The translations under genes and the position numbers were made by a program. Positions 1 to 9,204 of a stretch of 64,000 nt of DNA are shown piece after piece. The notes below the pieces were generated by a model, which ran no database searches, had not been told where the DNA came from, and saw only the letters and a list, made by a program, of their open reading frames with translations. The stretch comes from an uncultured Prevotella sp. (GTDB lineage Bacteria; Bacteroidota; Bacteroidia; Bacteroidales; Bacteroidaceae): assembly GCF_946407605.1 (NCBI RefSeq), contig NZ_CAMJOS010000008.1, positions 44,666 to 108,665 on the forward strand, written 5' to 3'. Within the stretch, counting starts at the first letter, position 1. Each line of letters opens with the position of its first letter.

Positions 1-917
1 GGCTTGGGGTTATACTGTCCTGTCTGCAGGTAGTTGTAGAAGATGTCGTTGGCATTGTTAGCGGCGATGAAACGCTTCACCGGCATGCCCATCTGATGAC
101 CAAACAGAGCGGCGCAGATGTTGCCGAAGTTTCCGCTGGGCACGCAGATGACGATATCCTCGGGTTTGTGTCCTTGAGCTATGAGCTGAGCCACAGCGTT
201 GAAATAATAGAAAGCCTGAGGCAGGAAGCGTGCTACGTTAATCGAGTTCGCAGAAGTCAGCATCATATGCTTGTTCAGTTCCTCATCCATAAAAGCGCTC
301 TTCACCAGTGCCTGACAGTCGTCGAAGACACCATCGACCTCAATGGCTGTGATATTCTTTCCTAATGTGGTGAACTGGCACTCCTGAATGGGGCTCACCT
401 TTCCTTTCGGATAGAGCACATACACATGGATGCCCTCCACGCCAAGGAAACCATTGGCTACGGCGCTGCCAGTGTCGCCGCTGGTAGCCACAAGCACGTT
501 AACTGTCGAGTATATGGCTGTGCCACAGCCACAAACAGAACTACCTTGACGCAGAAAATACTGCAGCAGGCGTGCCATAAAACGGGCACCTACGTCCTTG
601 AAGGCCAGTGTGGGACCGTGAAATAGCTCCAGTGAATAGATATTGTCTTTAACTTTTACGACAGGACAGTCGAACTGCAATGTGTCGTAGACCAGGTCCT
701 GTAGGGCGTCAAGGTCTACATCATCGCCAAAGAAGGCGCTAGCCACATTGAAAGCGATGTCCTGAAAGCGCATTTTTGGCATATCGTCAAGAAATGCCTT
801 TGGCAACTTGTGAATCACTTCGGGCATATAGAGTCCGCGGTCTTCAGCCAGACCCTTGACGACGGCCTTGTTTAAATCGGCCAGAGGGGCTTTTCCATTG
901 GTGCTGTAGTATTGCAT
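1..917 (-). CDS. thrC: Threonine synthase, 3'-truncated by window edge
   Basis: Pyridoxal-phosphate enzyme converting O-phosphohomoserine to threonine. The reading frame opens at the ATG read from 917 (MQYYSTNGKAPLADLN) and runs open to base 1, so the C-terminus lies outside the window. Seen: the PLP-lysine segment GPTLAFKDVGARF, the phosphate-binding stretch VATSGDTGSAVANGF, and LTSANSINVARFLPQAFYY, all in the order of the threonine synthase family. It is the last visible gene of a minus-strand series beginning with thrA, 39 bp after the beta-barrel gene, which fits a threonine operon. No frameshift is seen in the visible 305 codons. Confidence 0.95.
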   Translation of the reverse strand, partial: MQYYSTNGKAPLADLNKAVVKGLAEDRGLYMPEVIHKLPKAFLDDMPKMRFQDIAFNVASAFFGDDVDLDALQDLVYDTLQFDCPVVKVKDNIYSLELFHGPTLAFKDVGARFMARLLQYFLRQGSSVCGCGTAIYSTVNVLVATSGDTGSAVANGFLGVEGIHVYVLYPKGKVSPIQECQFTTLGKNITAIEVDGVFDDCQALVKSAFMDEELNKHMMLTSANSINVARFLPQAFYYFNAVAQLIAQGHKPEDIVICVPSGNFGNICAALFGHQMGMPVKRFIAANNANDIFYNYLQTGQYNPK

Positions 918-956
918 GATTCTTTTCGTTTTATTTCTGAGATGTGATGGATGAGA

Positions 957-1556
957 TTAGAAATTTGCCTCAAACTTATAACCCAGCGTCAGCTGAATTA
1001 CATTGTTGCGCATAATGCCTTCACCTTTGAACAGGTCGGTGACGCCGATGTTGTATCGAGCGTCGAGCACAAAGTGGTTGTATTCATACGAAAGGCCAAC
1101 GGGTACTGACAGCATGAACTTGTTCATCTCGGTGTCGGTGCCATATTGCTTGAGGAGCCAGTCAACGTCCATCTTCATACCATCATATTTTACGGTGGTC
1201 TTCGTGCGGAATGCAGGTTGTACACCTGCTTTTACGGCCAGACCTGGCACCACATAGCAGTTGAGCATGATGGGCACGTTGACAAAGTCGATATCGAGAA
1301 TCTCGTCTGTTCCCGTCTCATCATCTTTTGCACCTTGGTCAGAATACATTAAAGCGGCAGAGAGGCTGAAGATGTCAGTTATCTGATATTCCATCTCCAT
1401 GCCAAAGGCATAGCCGAACTTCATCTTATTATAGTCGGTCATACTTGAGAGATTCATTCCCACACGAGGCTGGACAGTCAACGTTCCTTCTCTCTCTTGG
1501 GCCATGATGCCTGCAGATGACAGCAAGACGATGGCCAGTAATAATAGTTTCTTCAT
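957..1556 (-). CDS. Small outer-membrane beta-barrel protein (PorT-like fold)
   Basis: A 199-residue exported protein. Residues 1-19 form a signal peptide ending LLSSAGIMAQ; the rest alternates hydrophobic and polar residues in amphipathic strands (GYAFGMEMEYQITDIFSLSAALMYSDQG, then matching strands to the C-terminal LTLGYKFEANF, which ends in an aromatic residue as barrel proteins do). This is the pattern of the outer-membrane beta-barrel domain common in Bacteroidetes. Its ligand or role is unknown. It starts 12 bp after the apgM-family gene and stops 39 bp before thrC, so it sits inside the threonine operon although nothing in it suggests an amino-acid enzyme. Confidence 0.8.
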   Translation of the reverse strand: MKKLLLLAIVLLSSAGIMAQEREGTLTVQPRVGMNLSSMTDYNKMKFGYAFGMEMEYQITDIFSLSAALMYSDQGAKDDETGTDEILDIDFVNVPIMLNCYVVPGLAVKAGVQPAFRTKTTVKYDGMKMDVDWLLKQYGTDTEMNKFMLSVPVGLSYEYNHFVLDARYNIGVTDLFKGEGIMRNNVIQLTLGYKFEANF

Positions 1557-1568
1557 ATCGTTTTAGAA

Positions 1569-2804
1569 TTAGTTGTTCATAAATGCCTGCATAAACTCCT
1601 GAAGGCGTAGCAGTCCGTAGCCACCCGAGACACACGACTCCTCATCGTAGTATTCTACCTCGTCAGGCTCTATACCTTTATAATATATAAGGAAGGGTAC
1701 GGGTTCGTTAACGTGGATGCGCTGCTCAACGGGGGTAGGATGATCGGGTAGGATTGCGATGCAAACGGACTCCTGCATCTGCTCTGTAGCCTCGAAGATG
1801 GGCTTGATAAGACGCTGATCCAAGTAGTCGATGGCCTTGAGTTTCAAGTCGAGGTCACCATCATGTCCTGCTTCGTCGGTAGCTTCTACGTGAACAAAGA
1901 CGAAGTCATCTTTCTGCAGGGCTTCGATAGCGGCCTGAGCCTTGCCTTCGTAATTCGTGTCAGCCAGTCCTGTGGCGCCAGGTACCTTGATGATGCGCAA
2001 ACCAGCGTATTTACCGATGCCTTGGATGAGGTCGACAGCTGAGATGACAGCACCCGTCTTTACCTGAGGGTATTGCTGCATCAGCGTCTGCATCGAAGGA
2101 CGATAGCCACCGCTCCAAGGCCAGATGCTATTGGCCTGGCGCTCACCTTTGGCAGCTTTCGCAAGATTGTATGGATGCTTAGCCAGCAGTTCCTGAGACT
2201 TCAGAATCAGTTCGTTTATCAAATCCGCTGTTTCCTGCGCTTCAGGTATCTCTGCCTTAACCAACAACGGACGCCATTCCTCATTGGGATGATCGTGGGG
2301 TGGGGCACAGACAATGTGCTTGTTGCCGCCCTTGATAACCAGCAGGTGGCGATATTGGATGCCAGTGATGAACTTTACTCGCTCACATCCCTCTCGTTCG
2401 TTGATGAGCTTGGCGAGGTTTTCGTTCAGGTAATCGATGAGCACACGAGCATCTTCTGTCTCCAGATTACCACCATTATGCGTAATAATCTTACCGTTCT
2501 CGAGTGTGATGATATTGCAACGGATGGCGAAGTCATCATCAGCCATCTCATAGCCTATCGATGCAGCTTCCAAAGGTCCTCGTCCCTCGTACACCTTGTT
2601 CAGGTCATAGCCGAGGATGGCGGTGTTGGCAACCTCGCTGCCAGGAGGGAACCCCTCTGGTACAGTAATCAGTCGTCCTGTGCGTCCTGCCTTTGCCAAA
2701 CGGTTCATATATTCTGGACGTGCATACTGTAACAGCGTCTTGTTTCCAAGACGTGCTACATGGTGATCTGCCATGCCGTCCCCAAGAATGATGATATGTT
2801 TCAT
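1569..2804 (-). CDS. ApgM-family phosphotransfer enzyme, probable alternative homoserine kinase
   Basis: 411 residues of the alkaline-phosphatase superfamily, cofactor-independent phosphoglycerate mutase branch. Seen: the metal-binding start ILGDGMAD, the catalytic serine segment PPGSEVANTAILGYD near residue 55, ATDEAGHDGD near residue 315 and LPDHPTPV near 360, all metal-ligand motifs of the family. A subfamily found beside thrA and thrC has been proposed to act as homoserine kinase, filling the missing GHMP-type ThrB. Here it lies between thrA and thrC and no thrB of the usual kind is in view, so homoserine kinase is the better guess over phosphoglycerate mutase; this is inference from context. 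Confidence 0.85.
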   Translation of the reverse strand: MKHIIILGDGMADHHVARLGNKTLLQYARPEYMNRLAKAGRTGRLITVPEGFPPGSEVANTAILGYDLNKVYEGRGPLEAASIGYEMADDDFAIRCNIITLENGKIITHNGGNLETEDARVLIDYLNENLAKLINEREGCERVKFITGIQYRHLLVIKGGNKHIVCAPPHDHPNEEWRPLLVKAEIPEAQETADLINELILKSQELLAKHPYNLAKAAKGERQANSIWPWSGGYRPSMQTLMQQYPQVKTGAVISAVDLIQGIGKYAGLRIIKVPGATGLADTNYEGKAQAAIEALQKDDFVFVHVEATDEAGHDGDLDLKLKAIDYLDQRLIKPIFEATEQMQESVCIAILPDHPTPVEQRIHVNEPVPFLIYYKGIEPDEVEYYDEESCVSGGYGLLRLQEFMQAFMNN

Positions 2805-2808
2805 AGGC

Positions 2809-2923
2809 CTACCCCCTTCCCCTCCCCAAGGGAGGGGTGATTAGTTACATTGTCTATTGAAAATAACTTCATAGTCTGAGTTTGTATAAAAAGCCCCTCC
2901 CTTGGGGAGGGGTTGGGGTGGGC
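2809..2923. repeat. Inverted G/C-tract repeat in the thrA-apgM spacer
   Basis: Two arms carrying CCCCTCCC-type tracts (2809-2838 and 2892-2923) are reverse complements of each other over about 28 bp with few mismatches. Each arm is also nearly self-complementary (CCCCTCCC pairing with GGGGAGGGG). They fill most of the 121-bp spacer, so the thrA-apgM messenger could fold into one long hairpin or two short ones. A processing or attenuating role is possible but only inferred. Confidence 0.75.
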
Positions 2924-2925
2924 TG

Positions 2926-5403
2926 TTAAATATTTGCGATTGACATGATGTTGGCAAACACACCAGCAGCTGTTACGGCAGCACCAGCACCATAGCCCTG
3001 GATGAGCATGGGGTACTCCTTGTAGCGCTCGGTGGTGAGCAGCACGATGTTGTTCGAGCCTTCCAGTCCATAGAAGGGATGACCGTAAGGTACTTCCTTC
3101 AGGGCTACACTCGTCTTGAACGATGACGGATCCTTCTCGTCGGCCTCCATCGTAGCCACAAAACGCCAGCGTTTGTTTTCGGCTTCGAGTACCTGACGAC
3201 GAGCTTCGAAGTCGGCATCCAGTTCTGGCAGCTTAGCCCAGAAGTCTTCGATAGAGCCCTCGAAATAGCTGTCGGGCACAAAGAGATGCTTCTCCACATC
3301 ATCTTGCTCTACCTTATAACCGGCCTCACGGGTCAGGATGACCAGCTTACGGATAACGTCTGTGCCGCTGAGGTCAATACGTGGGTCAGGCTCTGAGTAA
3401 CGCTGTTCCTTGGCACGCTTCACAGTTTCTGAGAATGGTACATCGGCAGCAATCTCGTTGAAGATGAAGTTCAGCGTACCAGAAAGGATAGCCTCAATCT
3501 TCAGGATCTTATCACCTGAGTTACATAGGTCGTTGATGGTGCCAATAATGGGCAGACCAGCACCTACGTTGGTCTCATAGCGGAACCATACACCCTTGTC
3601 GCGAGCGGTCTGTTTCAACTTCAGATAGCTGTCGTAGTTGCTTGAAGCTGCAATCTTATTGGCTGCTACAACTGATATGTTATGCTCTAAGAAAGTCTGA
3701 TAGAGCTGCGCAATCTGACGACTGGCAGTACAGTCTACGAAGACGCTGTTGAAGATGTTCATCTTCACAATCTCATCACGCATATGCTCTGTGTTGGCAG
3801 CAAAGCCGGCACGCAGAATCTTCTCGTAGTTGTCCAGGTCGATGCCATCGCGGTCGAGTACGAAGTTGTCGACATCCGAAATGCCGACCACGTTCAGCTT
3901 CAGACGGCGCGACTGCATCAAGAACTGCTGCTGGGTGCGAATCTGTTCGAGCAGCATGCCACCCACGGTGCCAATACCGCAGATAAAAATATTCAGAACC
4001 TTGTATTCTGACAGGAAGAACGAGTCGTGCAGCACGTTTAGCGACTTGCGCAGGAATTTACCGTCAACCACGAACGAGATGTTCGTCTCGGAAGCGCCCT
4101 GGGCACAGGCAATCACACTGATACCCGAACGGCCGAGCGTTCCGAATAGCTTACCGGCAATACCTGGTGTTTGTTTCATGTTCTCACCCACGATGGCGAT
4201 AGTGGCCAGACCACTCTCCACCTGCATGGGGAACATGGCACCCGTCTCAATCTCCTTAGCGAACTCGGCGTTCAACACTTCGGCTGCTGCAGCGGCATCT
4301 TCGTCACGCACACCGATAGAGGTGGAGTTCTCTGACGAAGCCTGCGACACCATGAATACTGAGATACCCTTGTTGGCAAGGGTGGTGAAGATACGACGGT
4401 TCACACCAATCACACCCACCATCGACAGACCTGTCACAGTAATCAGCGACGTGCCCTTGATGCTTGAGATACCCTTGATGGGCTTCTCGTCGTTCTCAAT
4501 CTTAGCCTTGATAAGTGTTCCCGGGTGTTCGGGGTTGAAGGTATTCTTAACCTTAATAGGTATATTCTTGACGCAGACAGGATAGATGGTCGGTGGGTAG
4601 ATGACCTTGGCACCGAAGTTACAGAGTTCCATGGCCTCTATATACGACAGCTCGTTGATGGTGTAGGCACTCTTAATAACCTTCGGGTCAGCCGTCATAA
4701 AGCCGTCCACATCAGTCCATATCTCCAGAATGTCGGCATCGAGCGTAGCTGCAATAATTGATGCAGTATAGTCAGAACCGCCACGTCCCAGGTTGGTGGT
4801 CTCATTGCTGTTGCTGTCGCGGGCAATGAATCCAGGCACAACGTAGATTTTGTTTGATGCTGTGTCACTGCTAGGTACAGAACTGAATGCTTTCTTCACC
4901 AACTGCTTGGTGATGTCGGAGTCGAGCACATGATGGCCTTGTTTCTTCTGAGTACGGATAAAGTCACGACTGTTCATACGAACGCCGTTCTTCACCATAG
5001 CAGCCACGATATGCGAACTGAGACGCTCACCATACGAGATGATGGTGTCCTCAGTCTTCTCCGACAAGTCGTGAATGAGGTACACACCGTAGAGGATGCT
5101 CTTCAACTGGTCGAAGAGCTGGTCTACATTATTAAATAAGTCTACGCGCTTTTTGATGTCATGGATGATAGTGTCTATCATCAGGTGGTGGCGTCTCACC
5201 ATCGCGTCGAATTCCTCGCGATAGTGCTCGTCGCCCTGTTTTGCCATCTGCGACATCGCAATCAGTTTATCCGTGATGCCGTCGAGTGCGCTTACTACTA
5301 CAATGACAGGTTGCGTCCGAGCCTCTGCCTCCACAATTTCTTTTAAGCTCAAAATGCTTTTTACGGAACCTACGGACGTTCCGCCGAATTTCATTACTTT
5401 CAT
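2926..5403 (-). CDS. thrA: Bifunctional aspartokinase / homoserine dehydrogenase I
   Basis: First and third steps of threonine synthesis in one chain. The start is taken at the ATG read from 5403 (MKVMKFGGTSVGS); an upstream in-frame TTG exists four codons earlier but adds no family sequence. Kinase domain residues 1-290 (KFGGTSVGS, GRGGSDYTASIIAA), two ACT regulatory modules about 310-460 (VSQASSENSTSIGV, CAQGASETNISFVV), then the homoserine dehydrogenase with Rossmann start FICGIGTVGGMLLEQI near 470, catalytic region around VGAGLPIIGTINDL and EAILSGTLNFI. Total about 825 residues, the normal size. It heads the threonine operon. The ACT modules imply feedback control by threonine. Confidence 0.97.
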   Translation of the reverse strand: MKVMKFGGTSVGSVKSILSLKEIVEAEARTQPVIVVVSALDGITDKLIAMSQMAKQGDEHYREEFDAMVRRHHLMIDTIIHDIKKRVDLFNNVDQLFDQLKSILYGVYLIHDLSEKTEDTIISYGERLSSHIVAAMVKNGVRMNSRDFIRTQKKQGHHVLDSDITKQLVKKAFSSVPSSDTASNKIYVVPGFIARDSNSNETTNLGRGGSDYTASIIAATLDADILEIWTDVDGFMTADPKVIKSAYTINELSYIEAMELCNFGAKVIYPPTIYPVCVKNIPIKVKNTFNPEHPGTLIKAKIENDEKPIKGISSIKGTSLITVTGLSMVGVIGVNRRIFTTLANKGISVFMVSQASSENSTSIGVRDEDAAAAAEVLNAEFAKEIETGAMFPMQVESGLATIAIVGENMKQTPGIAGKLFGTLGRSGISVIACAQGASETNISFVVDGKFLRKSLNVLHDSFFLSEYKVLNIFICGIGTVGGMLLEQIRTQQQFLMQSRRLKLNVVGISDVDNFVLDRDGIDLDNYEKILRAGFAANTEHMRDEIVKMNIFNSVFVDCTASRQIAQLYQTFLEHNISVVAANKIAASSNYDSYLKLKQTARDKGVWFRYETNVGAGLPIIGTINDLCNSGDKILKIEAILSGTLNFIFNEIAADVPFSETVKRAKEQRYSEPDPRIDLSGTDVIRKLVILTREAGYKVEQDDVEKHLFVPDSYFEGSIEDFWAKLPELDADFEARRQVLEAENKRWRFVATMEADEKDPSSFKTSVALKEVPYGHPFYGLEGSNNIVLLTTERYKEYPMLIQGYGAGAAVTAAGVFANIMSIANI

Positions 5404-5537
5404 ATTCCTATGCAATTTATCTTTCCAACGGTACCCCTCAACAAGCGGGGCTTACTCCATTGGCGCTGCAAAGGTAGTGCAAATCGAGCGAAAAACCAAG
5501 AAAATCTCGAATTTTTTTGTTTTTCCGAGATGCAGCC

Positions 5538-5565
5538 TACCTTCGACCGAAGGTCAGAGGTAGTG
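5538..5565 (-). repeat. Dispersed 28-bp repeat, copy 1
   Basis: Read on the minus strand this is CACTACCTCTGACC followed by TTCGGTCGAAGGTA. A near-identical copy on the plus strand lies at 15294-15321 (two mismatches). The 3' half holds a small hairpin, ACCTTCG pairing with CGAAGGT. Both copies lie in spacers just upstream of an operon promoter (thrA; ferredoxin oxidoreductase). Confidence 0.75.
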
Positions 5566-5616
5566 CAAACTGAGCAAAATGCAAAGAAAAAAGTTGTTTT
5601 TTTTCTTATAATCTGC

Positions 5617-6012
5617 TTAATAGTTGCTTAAATACGCAGAGAGATTGGCACAATTTACAATGATGCTACCAATAACTGTCAGTATAACTATTATGAAAGC
5701 AATAATCTTATAAGTCATTTTTGGAATGGCAAAAGGAATGATCAAGCTAGTCAATGTAGAACAGATGCTGATGATAGTTTGGGATATCTGGATATATTTG
5801 ATACCGGTTGTCATGTCATAGTTTTGTAAAACATAGGGAGTGATAAGCCAGCTGTTGATAAAGTGAGCGACAAAAAAGAAAATCAGTGAGACACACCATG
5901 CCAGTAATAAAATACTATTCCAATCCTTCTTTCCTTCAATCAGACTGGAACCACAATGGTTGCAAAACAATGCACCCTCTTCATTGGGATGCGAGCATTT
6001 AGGACATTTCAT
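5617..6012 (-). CDS. Zinc-ribbon membrane protein of unknown role
   Basis: 131 residues. The N-terminus is a short zinc ribbon, CPKC then CNHC 13 residues later (residues 3-21), typical of the zinc-ribbon modules fused to small membrane proteins. Three or four hydrophobic helices follow: about 33-50 (SILLLAWCVSLIFFFVAHF), 55-63, 82-97 and 103-122. No catalytic motif is visible. It stands alone, with a Bacteroidetes -7 box TATCTTTG at 6048-6041 about 30 bp before the ATG. Function is unknown; the family is often annotated only as zinc-ribbon domain protein. Confidence 0.75.
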   Translation of the reverse strand: MKCPKCSHPNEEGALFCNHCGSSLIEGKKDWNSILLLAWCVSLIFFFVAHFINSWLITPYVLQNYDMTTGIKYIQISQTIISICSTLTSLIIPFAIPKMTYKIIAFIIVILTVIGSIIVNCANLSAYLSNY

Positions 6013-6138
6013 AAGCAGTTACTATTATATAATAATGGTGCAAAGATACAACATTTCCGAGGAGATAACGTCATAAAAGGAGTTAAAGGGAGTTAAAAGG
6101 CGATAGTTTTTGGTGGAATAGTTGTAATTTTGCATTCT

Positions 6139-7701
6139 ATGACAAATGAATACCAACTACGCGTTTTGCCGCAGGTGGCGGCCAGCGCGGATGCTTTGAG
6201 GAAATATGTGGCCGACGAATATGGACTGGCGTTAGGCGCTTTGAAGGCTGTGCGCATCTTGAAACGTTCTATCGATGCCCGTCAGCGCACCATCTTCGTC
6301 AATCTGAAAGTGCGTGCTTACGTCAACGAGATGCCTACTGAAAATGAGTTCGAACCTGTTGACTATCAGGATGTCAGCCAGCGTCCGCAGGTCATCGTGG
6401 TGGGTGCCGGTCCTGGTGGTTTATTTGCCGCCTTGCGCCTCATCGAGTTAGGTTATCGTCCTATTGTCTTGGAACGGGGCAAGGATGTGCATGAACGTAA
6501 GAAAGATCTGGCCAATATCAGTCGTACCCAACAGGTAGACGGCGAGAGCAACTACTGTTTTGGTGAAGGTGGCGCTGGTGCCTATTCTGACGGAAAGCTT
6601 TACACTCGTTCGAAGAAACGCGGTAACACGGAAAAGATTCTCCGTGTGTTCTGTCAGCATGGTGCCTCGACCAATATCTTGGCTGATGCCCATCCTCATA
6701 TCGGTACCGACCGCCTGCCTCAGGTTATCGAAGCCATGCGCAACACCATCCTCCGTTGTGGTGGTGAGGTGCACTTTCAAACAAAGATGACACAGCTGCT
6801 GCTTGAAGGACAGAAGGTGATAGGTTGTGTGGCTGGTGAGAAAGCATATCATGGTCCCGTCATTCTGGCAACGGGTCACTCGGCACGCGATGTCTATCGC
6901 TATCTGGCAGAGGCTCAGATTCATGTTGAGGCAAAGGGTATCGCTGTGGGTGTGCGCTTGGAACATCCCTCACAGCTGATAGACCAGATACAGTATCATC
7001 GTAAGGAGGGTAGGGGCCAGTGGTTGCCTGCTGCCGAATATTCCTTTGTGACGCAGGCCGATGGTCGTGGCGTCTATTCCTTCTGTATGTGTCCTGGTGG
7101 TTTCGTCATTCCTGCTGCTACAGGTCCTGAGCAGATCGTGGTCAATGGCATGAGTCCCGCTAATAGAGGTACACGATGGAGTAACTCGGGGATGGTGGTA
7201 GAAATTCGCCCGGAAGATGTTGAAAGTGGAATGAGCAATGACCCGCTGGCTATGATGCATTATCAAGAAGAACTGGAGCGGACGTGTTGGCAACAGGGCA
7301 ATATGAAGCAGACAGCCCCCGCCCAGCGTATGGCCGACTTTGTGAATGGCAAGCTCAGCTACGACCTGCCTCGCAGCTCGTATGCCCCAGGCCTGGTGTC
7401 GTCACCCCTGCATTTTTGGTTGCCAAAACCTATCTCCTCACGTCTTCAGCAGGGCTTCCGAACCTTTGGCAAGCAGGCGCATGGCTTCCTTACCAACGAA
7501 GCTGTGATGATTGCTGTCGAGACGCGCACCTCATCGCCTGTCCGCATCGTTCGTGATAATGAGACGTTGCAACATGTTCAGGTTGAGGGACTTTTTCCTT
7601 GTGGTGAGGGTGCCGGCTATGCTGGAGGTATCGTGTCGGCAGGCGTCGATGGTGAGCGTTGTGCAGAAATGTGTGCCTTGTATATGGAAAAAATTGGTTG
7701 A
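6139..7701 (+). CDS. FAD-dependent oxidoreductase (NAD(P)/FAD family, YtfP/HI0933-like)
   Basis: About 520 residues. An N-terminal 80-residue domain (LRVLPQVAAS... LKAVRILKRSIDARQ) precedes the dinucleotide-binding motif VVGAGPGGLFAALRL near residue 88, then FGEGGAGAYSDGKLYTRSK and the C-terminal FAD contact LFPCGEGAGYAGGIVSAGVDG. This two-part architecture matches a widespread group of uncharacterised FAD dehydrogenases; the substrate is not known. The ATG at 6139 is used: the in-frame TTG at 6130 lies within the -7 element TAATTTTG (6125-6132). That places the likely transcription start within a few bases of the ATG, so the messenger may be nearly leaderless. Confidence 0.88.
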   Translation: MTNEYQLRVLPQVAASADALRKYVADEYGLALGALKAVRILKRSIDARQRTIFVNLKVRAYVNEMPTENEFEPVDYQDVSQRPQVIVVGAGPGGLFAALRLIELGYRPIVLERGKDVHERKKDLANISRTQQVDGESNYCFGEGGAGAYSDGKLYTRSKKRGNTEKILRVFCQHGASTNILADAHPHIGTDRLPQVIEAMRNTILRCGGEVHFQTKMTQLLLEGQKVIGCVAGEKAYHGPVILATGHSARDVYRYLAEAQIHVEAKGIAVGVRLEHPSQLIDQIQYHRKEGRGQWLPAAEYSFVTQADGRGVYSFCMCPGGFVIPAATGPEQIVVNGMSPANRGTRWSNSGMVVEIRPEDVESGMSNDPLAMMHYQEELERTCWQQGNMKQTAPAQRMADFVNGKLSYDLPRSSYAPGLVSSPLHFWLPKPISSRLQQGFRTFGKQAHGFLTNEAVMIAVETRTSSPVRIVRDNETLQHVQVEGLFPCGEGAGYAGGIVSAGVDGERCAEMCALYMEKIG

Positions 7702-7774
7702 ATGCTTGTGCATTTCATTTTTTTTCCGTATCTTTGCCGAAAAGAAGTTAGAAACCAACTAAATCTATACGCTT

Positions 7775-8395
7775 ATGAATAGGGAGGAACATTTTGTCAT
7801 CACCATCAGCCGACAGTTCGGCACTGGTGGACACGAGATTGGGGCCGAGTTGGCTCGTAGGCTCAACGTGAAGCTGCTGGACAAGCAGATACTGAACGAG
7901 ATGGCCCGTAAATATAATATTGTAGAGGAGGCCGTAGAGAAGATCGAAGCCCGCAATCCGCTGTGGCGCGATGACTTTACCCAGTTCTATCGCTCGTATA
8001 TGGCTGGTGTGGAGTATAACGGACAGGAACACGACCAGACCTCGCGTCAGCTCTTCGAGGCGCAGGCCGAGGTCATCCGCAAGATTGCTGCTCAGGAGTC
8101 GTGTGTGCTCATCGGTCGCTGTGGCTTCCATATTTTCCGTCATCACCCCAACGCATTGAAGATTTTTATTCATGCCGATGATGACTGTCGTAAGAAGCGT
8201 ATCGGTAAGAAATACGATATTGCCGAGAACGATGCTGCCGCCATGATAGTCGACAACGACTACAGCCGTGAGCTCTACACCAAGACTTTCACAGGTAGCG
8301 ACTGGCAGGATGCTCGCAACTACGACATCTCGCTGAACGTCAAGCAGTTCGGGGTGAACGGGGCCGTTGACTTCCTGATGAATGTCATTGGCTGA
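7775..8395 (+). CDS. Cytidylate kinase-like family protein
   Basis: 206 residues of the cytidylate-kinase-like P-loop family. Seen: VITISRQFGTGGHEIGAELA, a P-loop variant with Gly-Thr-Gly-Gly in place of the usual GKS/T, then LLDKQIL, and the lid-like SCVLIGRCGFHIF. Members are common in gut Bacteroidetes and Firmicutes and their true substrate is not established. A -7 box TATCTTTG lies at 7730-7737, about 38 bp before the ATG. The gene is followed at 24 bp by the TerB/DnaJ gene, so the two are probably co-transcribed. Confidence 0.82.
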   Translation: MNREEHFVITISRQFGTGGHEIGAELARRLNVKLLDKQILNEMARKYNIVEEAVEKIEARNPLWRDDFTQFYRSYMAGVEYNGQEHDQTSRQLFEAQAEVIRKIAAQESCVLIGRCGFHIFRHHPNALKIFIHADDDCRKKRIGKKYDIAENDAAAMIVDNDYSRELYTKTFTGSDWQDARNYDISLNVKQFGVNGAVDFLMNVIG

Positions 8396-8419
8396 ATTTA
8401 ATTTATTACTCTTAAGAAA

Positions 8420-9187
8420 GTGGCTTTTGGAAAATGGATAGGCGGCTATCTCGGATGGAGCGCCTTTGGACCCCTCGGGGGTATTATCGGATTTGTGGTT
8501 GGGGCCTTGTTTGATGTGGCTACCGAGCGTAACGGCGATGGTGAGACCATGCGCCTTACTGACGAGCAGTCGCAACAAGGCAATCGCAATAGTTTCTTTA
8601 TCTCCATGCTGGTGCTGGCGGCCTATATCGTCAAGGCCGACGGTAAGGTGATGCATTCTGAGATGGAACTGGTGCGCGGCATGCTGCGCCAGAACTTTGG
8701 CGAGGATGCAGCCCAGCAGGGCGATGAGATGATGCGCCAGTTGTTTCGTGAGCAGGACAGGCAGGGCACCAACGTCTATCGTCAGAACATTCAGCAGGCC
8801 TGTCAGCAGATAGCCTATCATGTCGACTATTCGGGTCGCCTGCAGCTGCTCAACTTCCTGGTGATGATAGCCCAGGCCGATGGCCGTGTTGACCAGGTGG
8901 AGATTCAAGCCCTGAAAGAGGTAGCACAATGGATGCAGATGTCGCCTCAGGAGGTCGATGCTATGTTGCACTTGGAGGGCAACTCGCTCGAGGATGCTTA
9001 TAAGGTACTGGGTGTCAGTCCTGATGTCTCTGATGCTGAGTTGAAGCGAGTCTATCGTAAACTGGCATTGGAGCACCATCCTGATAGAGTGGCCAAGTTG
9101 GGCGATGATGTGCGTCGTGCCGCAGAAAAGAAATTCCAGGAGATTAATGCCGCCAAGGATCGTATATGGAAGGCCCGTGGGCTTTGA
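8420..9187 (+). CDS. TerB-like protein with C-terminal DnaJ domain (DjlA-like)
   Basis: 255 residues starting with GTG at 8420; no in-frame ATG lies near, and the first residues are the conserved membrane-associated segment ([25 protein letters not shown]). A TerB-type helical domain follows at about 55-180 with two acidic turns ([14 protein letters not shown] and [14 protein letters not shown]), then a J-domain at about 190-255 ([24 protein letters not shown] with the HPD tripeptide in LEHHPDRV). The J-domain should stimulate a DnaK-type Hsp70. The order resembles E. coli DjlA: membrane anchor, TerB, J-domain. It lies between the kinase-like gene and the queH fusion, 17 bp from the latter. 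Confidence 0.88.
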   Translation: MAFGKWIGGYLGWSAFGPLGGIIGFVVGALFDVATERNGDGETMRLTDEQSQQGNRNSFFISMLVLAAYIVKADGKVMHSEMELVRGMLRQNFGEDAAQQGDEMMRQLFREQDRQGTNVYRQNIQQACQQIAYHVDYSGRLQLLNFLVMIAQADGRVDQVEIQALKEVAQWMQMSPQEVDAMLHLEGNSLEDAYKVLGVSPDVSDAELKRVYRKLALEHHPDRVAKLGDDVRRAAEKKFQEINAAKDRIWKARGL

Positions 9188-9204
9188 CGTTTAAGGTTTG
9201 AGAT

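Noticed and set aside
5404..5500. Threonine attenuator leader peptide upstream of thrA
   Set aside because: The leader of about 50 bases has no Thr/Ile-rich short frame and no terminator; only a small CCCC/GGGG hairpin.
7748..9079. 443-codon open frame on the minus strand, opposite the cytidylate-kinase-like and TerB/DnaJ genes
   Set aside because: Both plus-strand genes have clear family motifs; the opposite frame is long only through codon bias and shows none.
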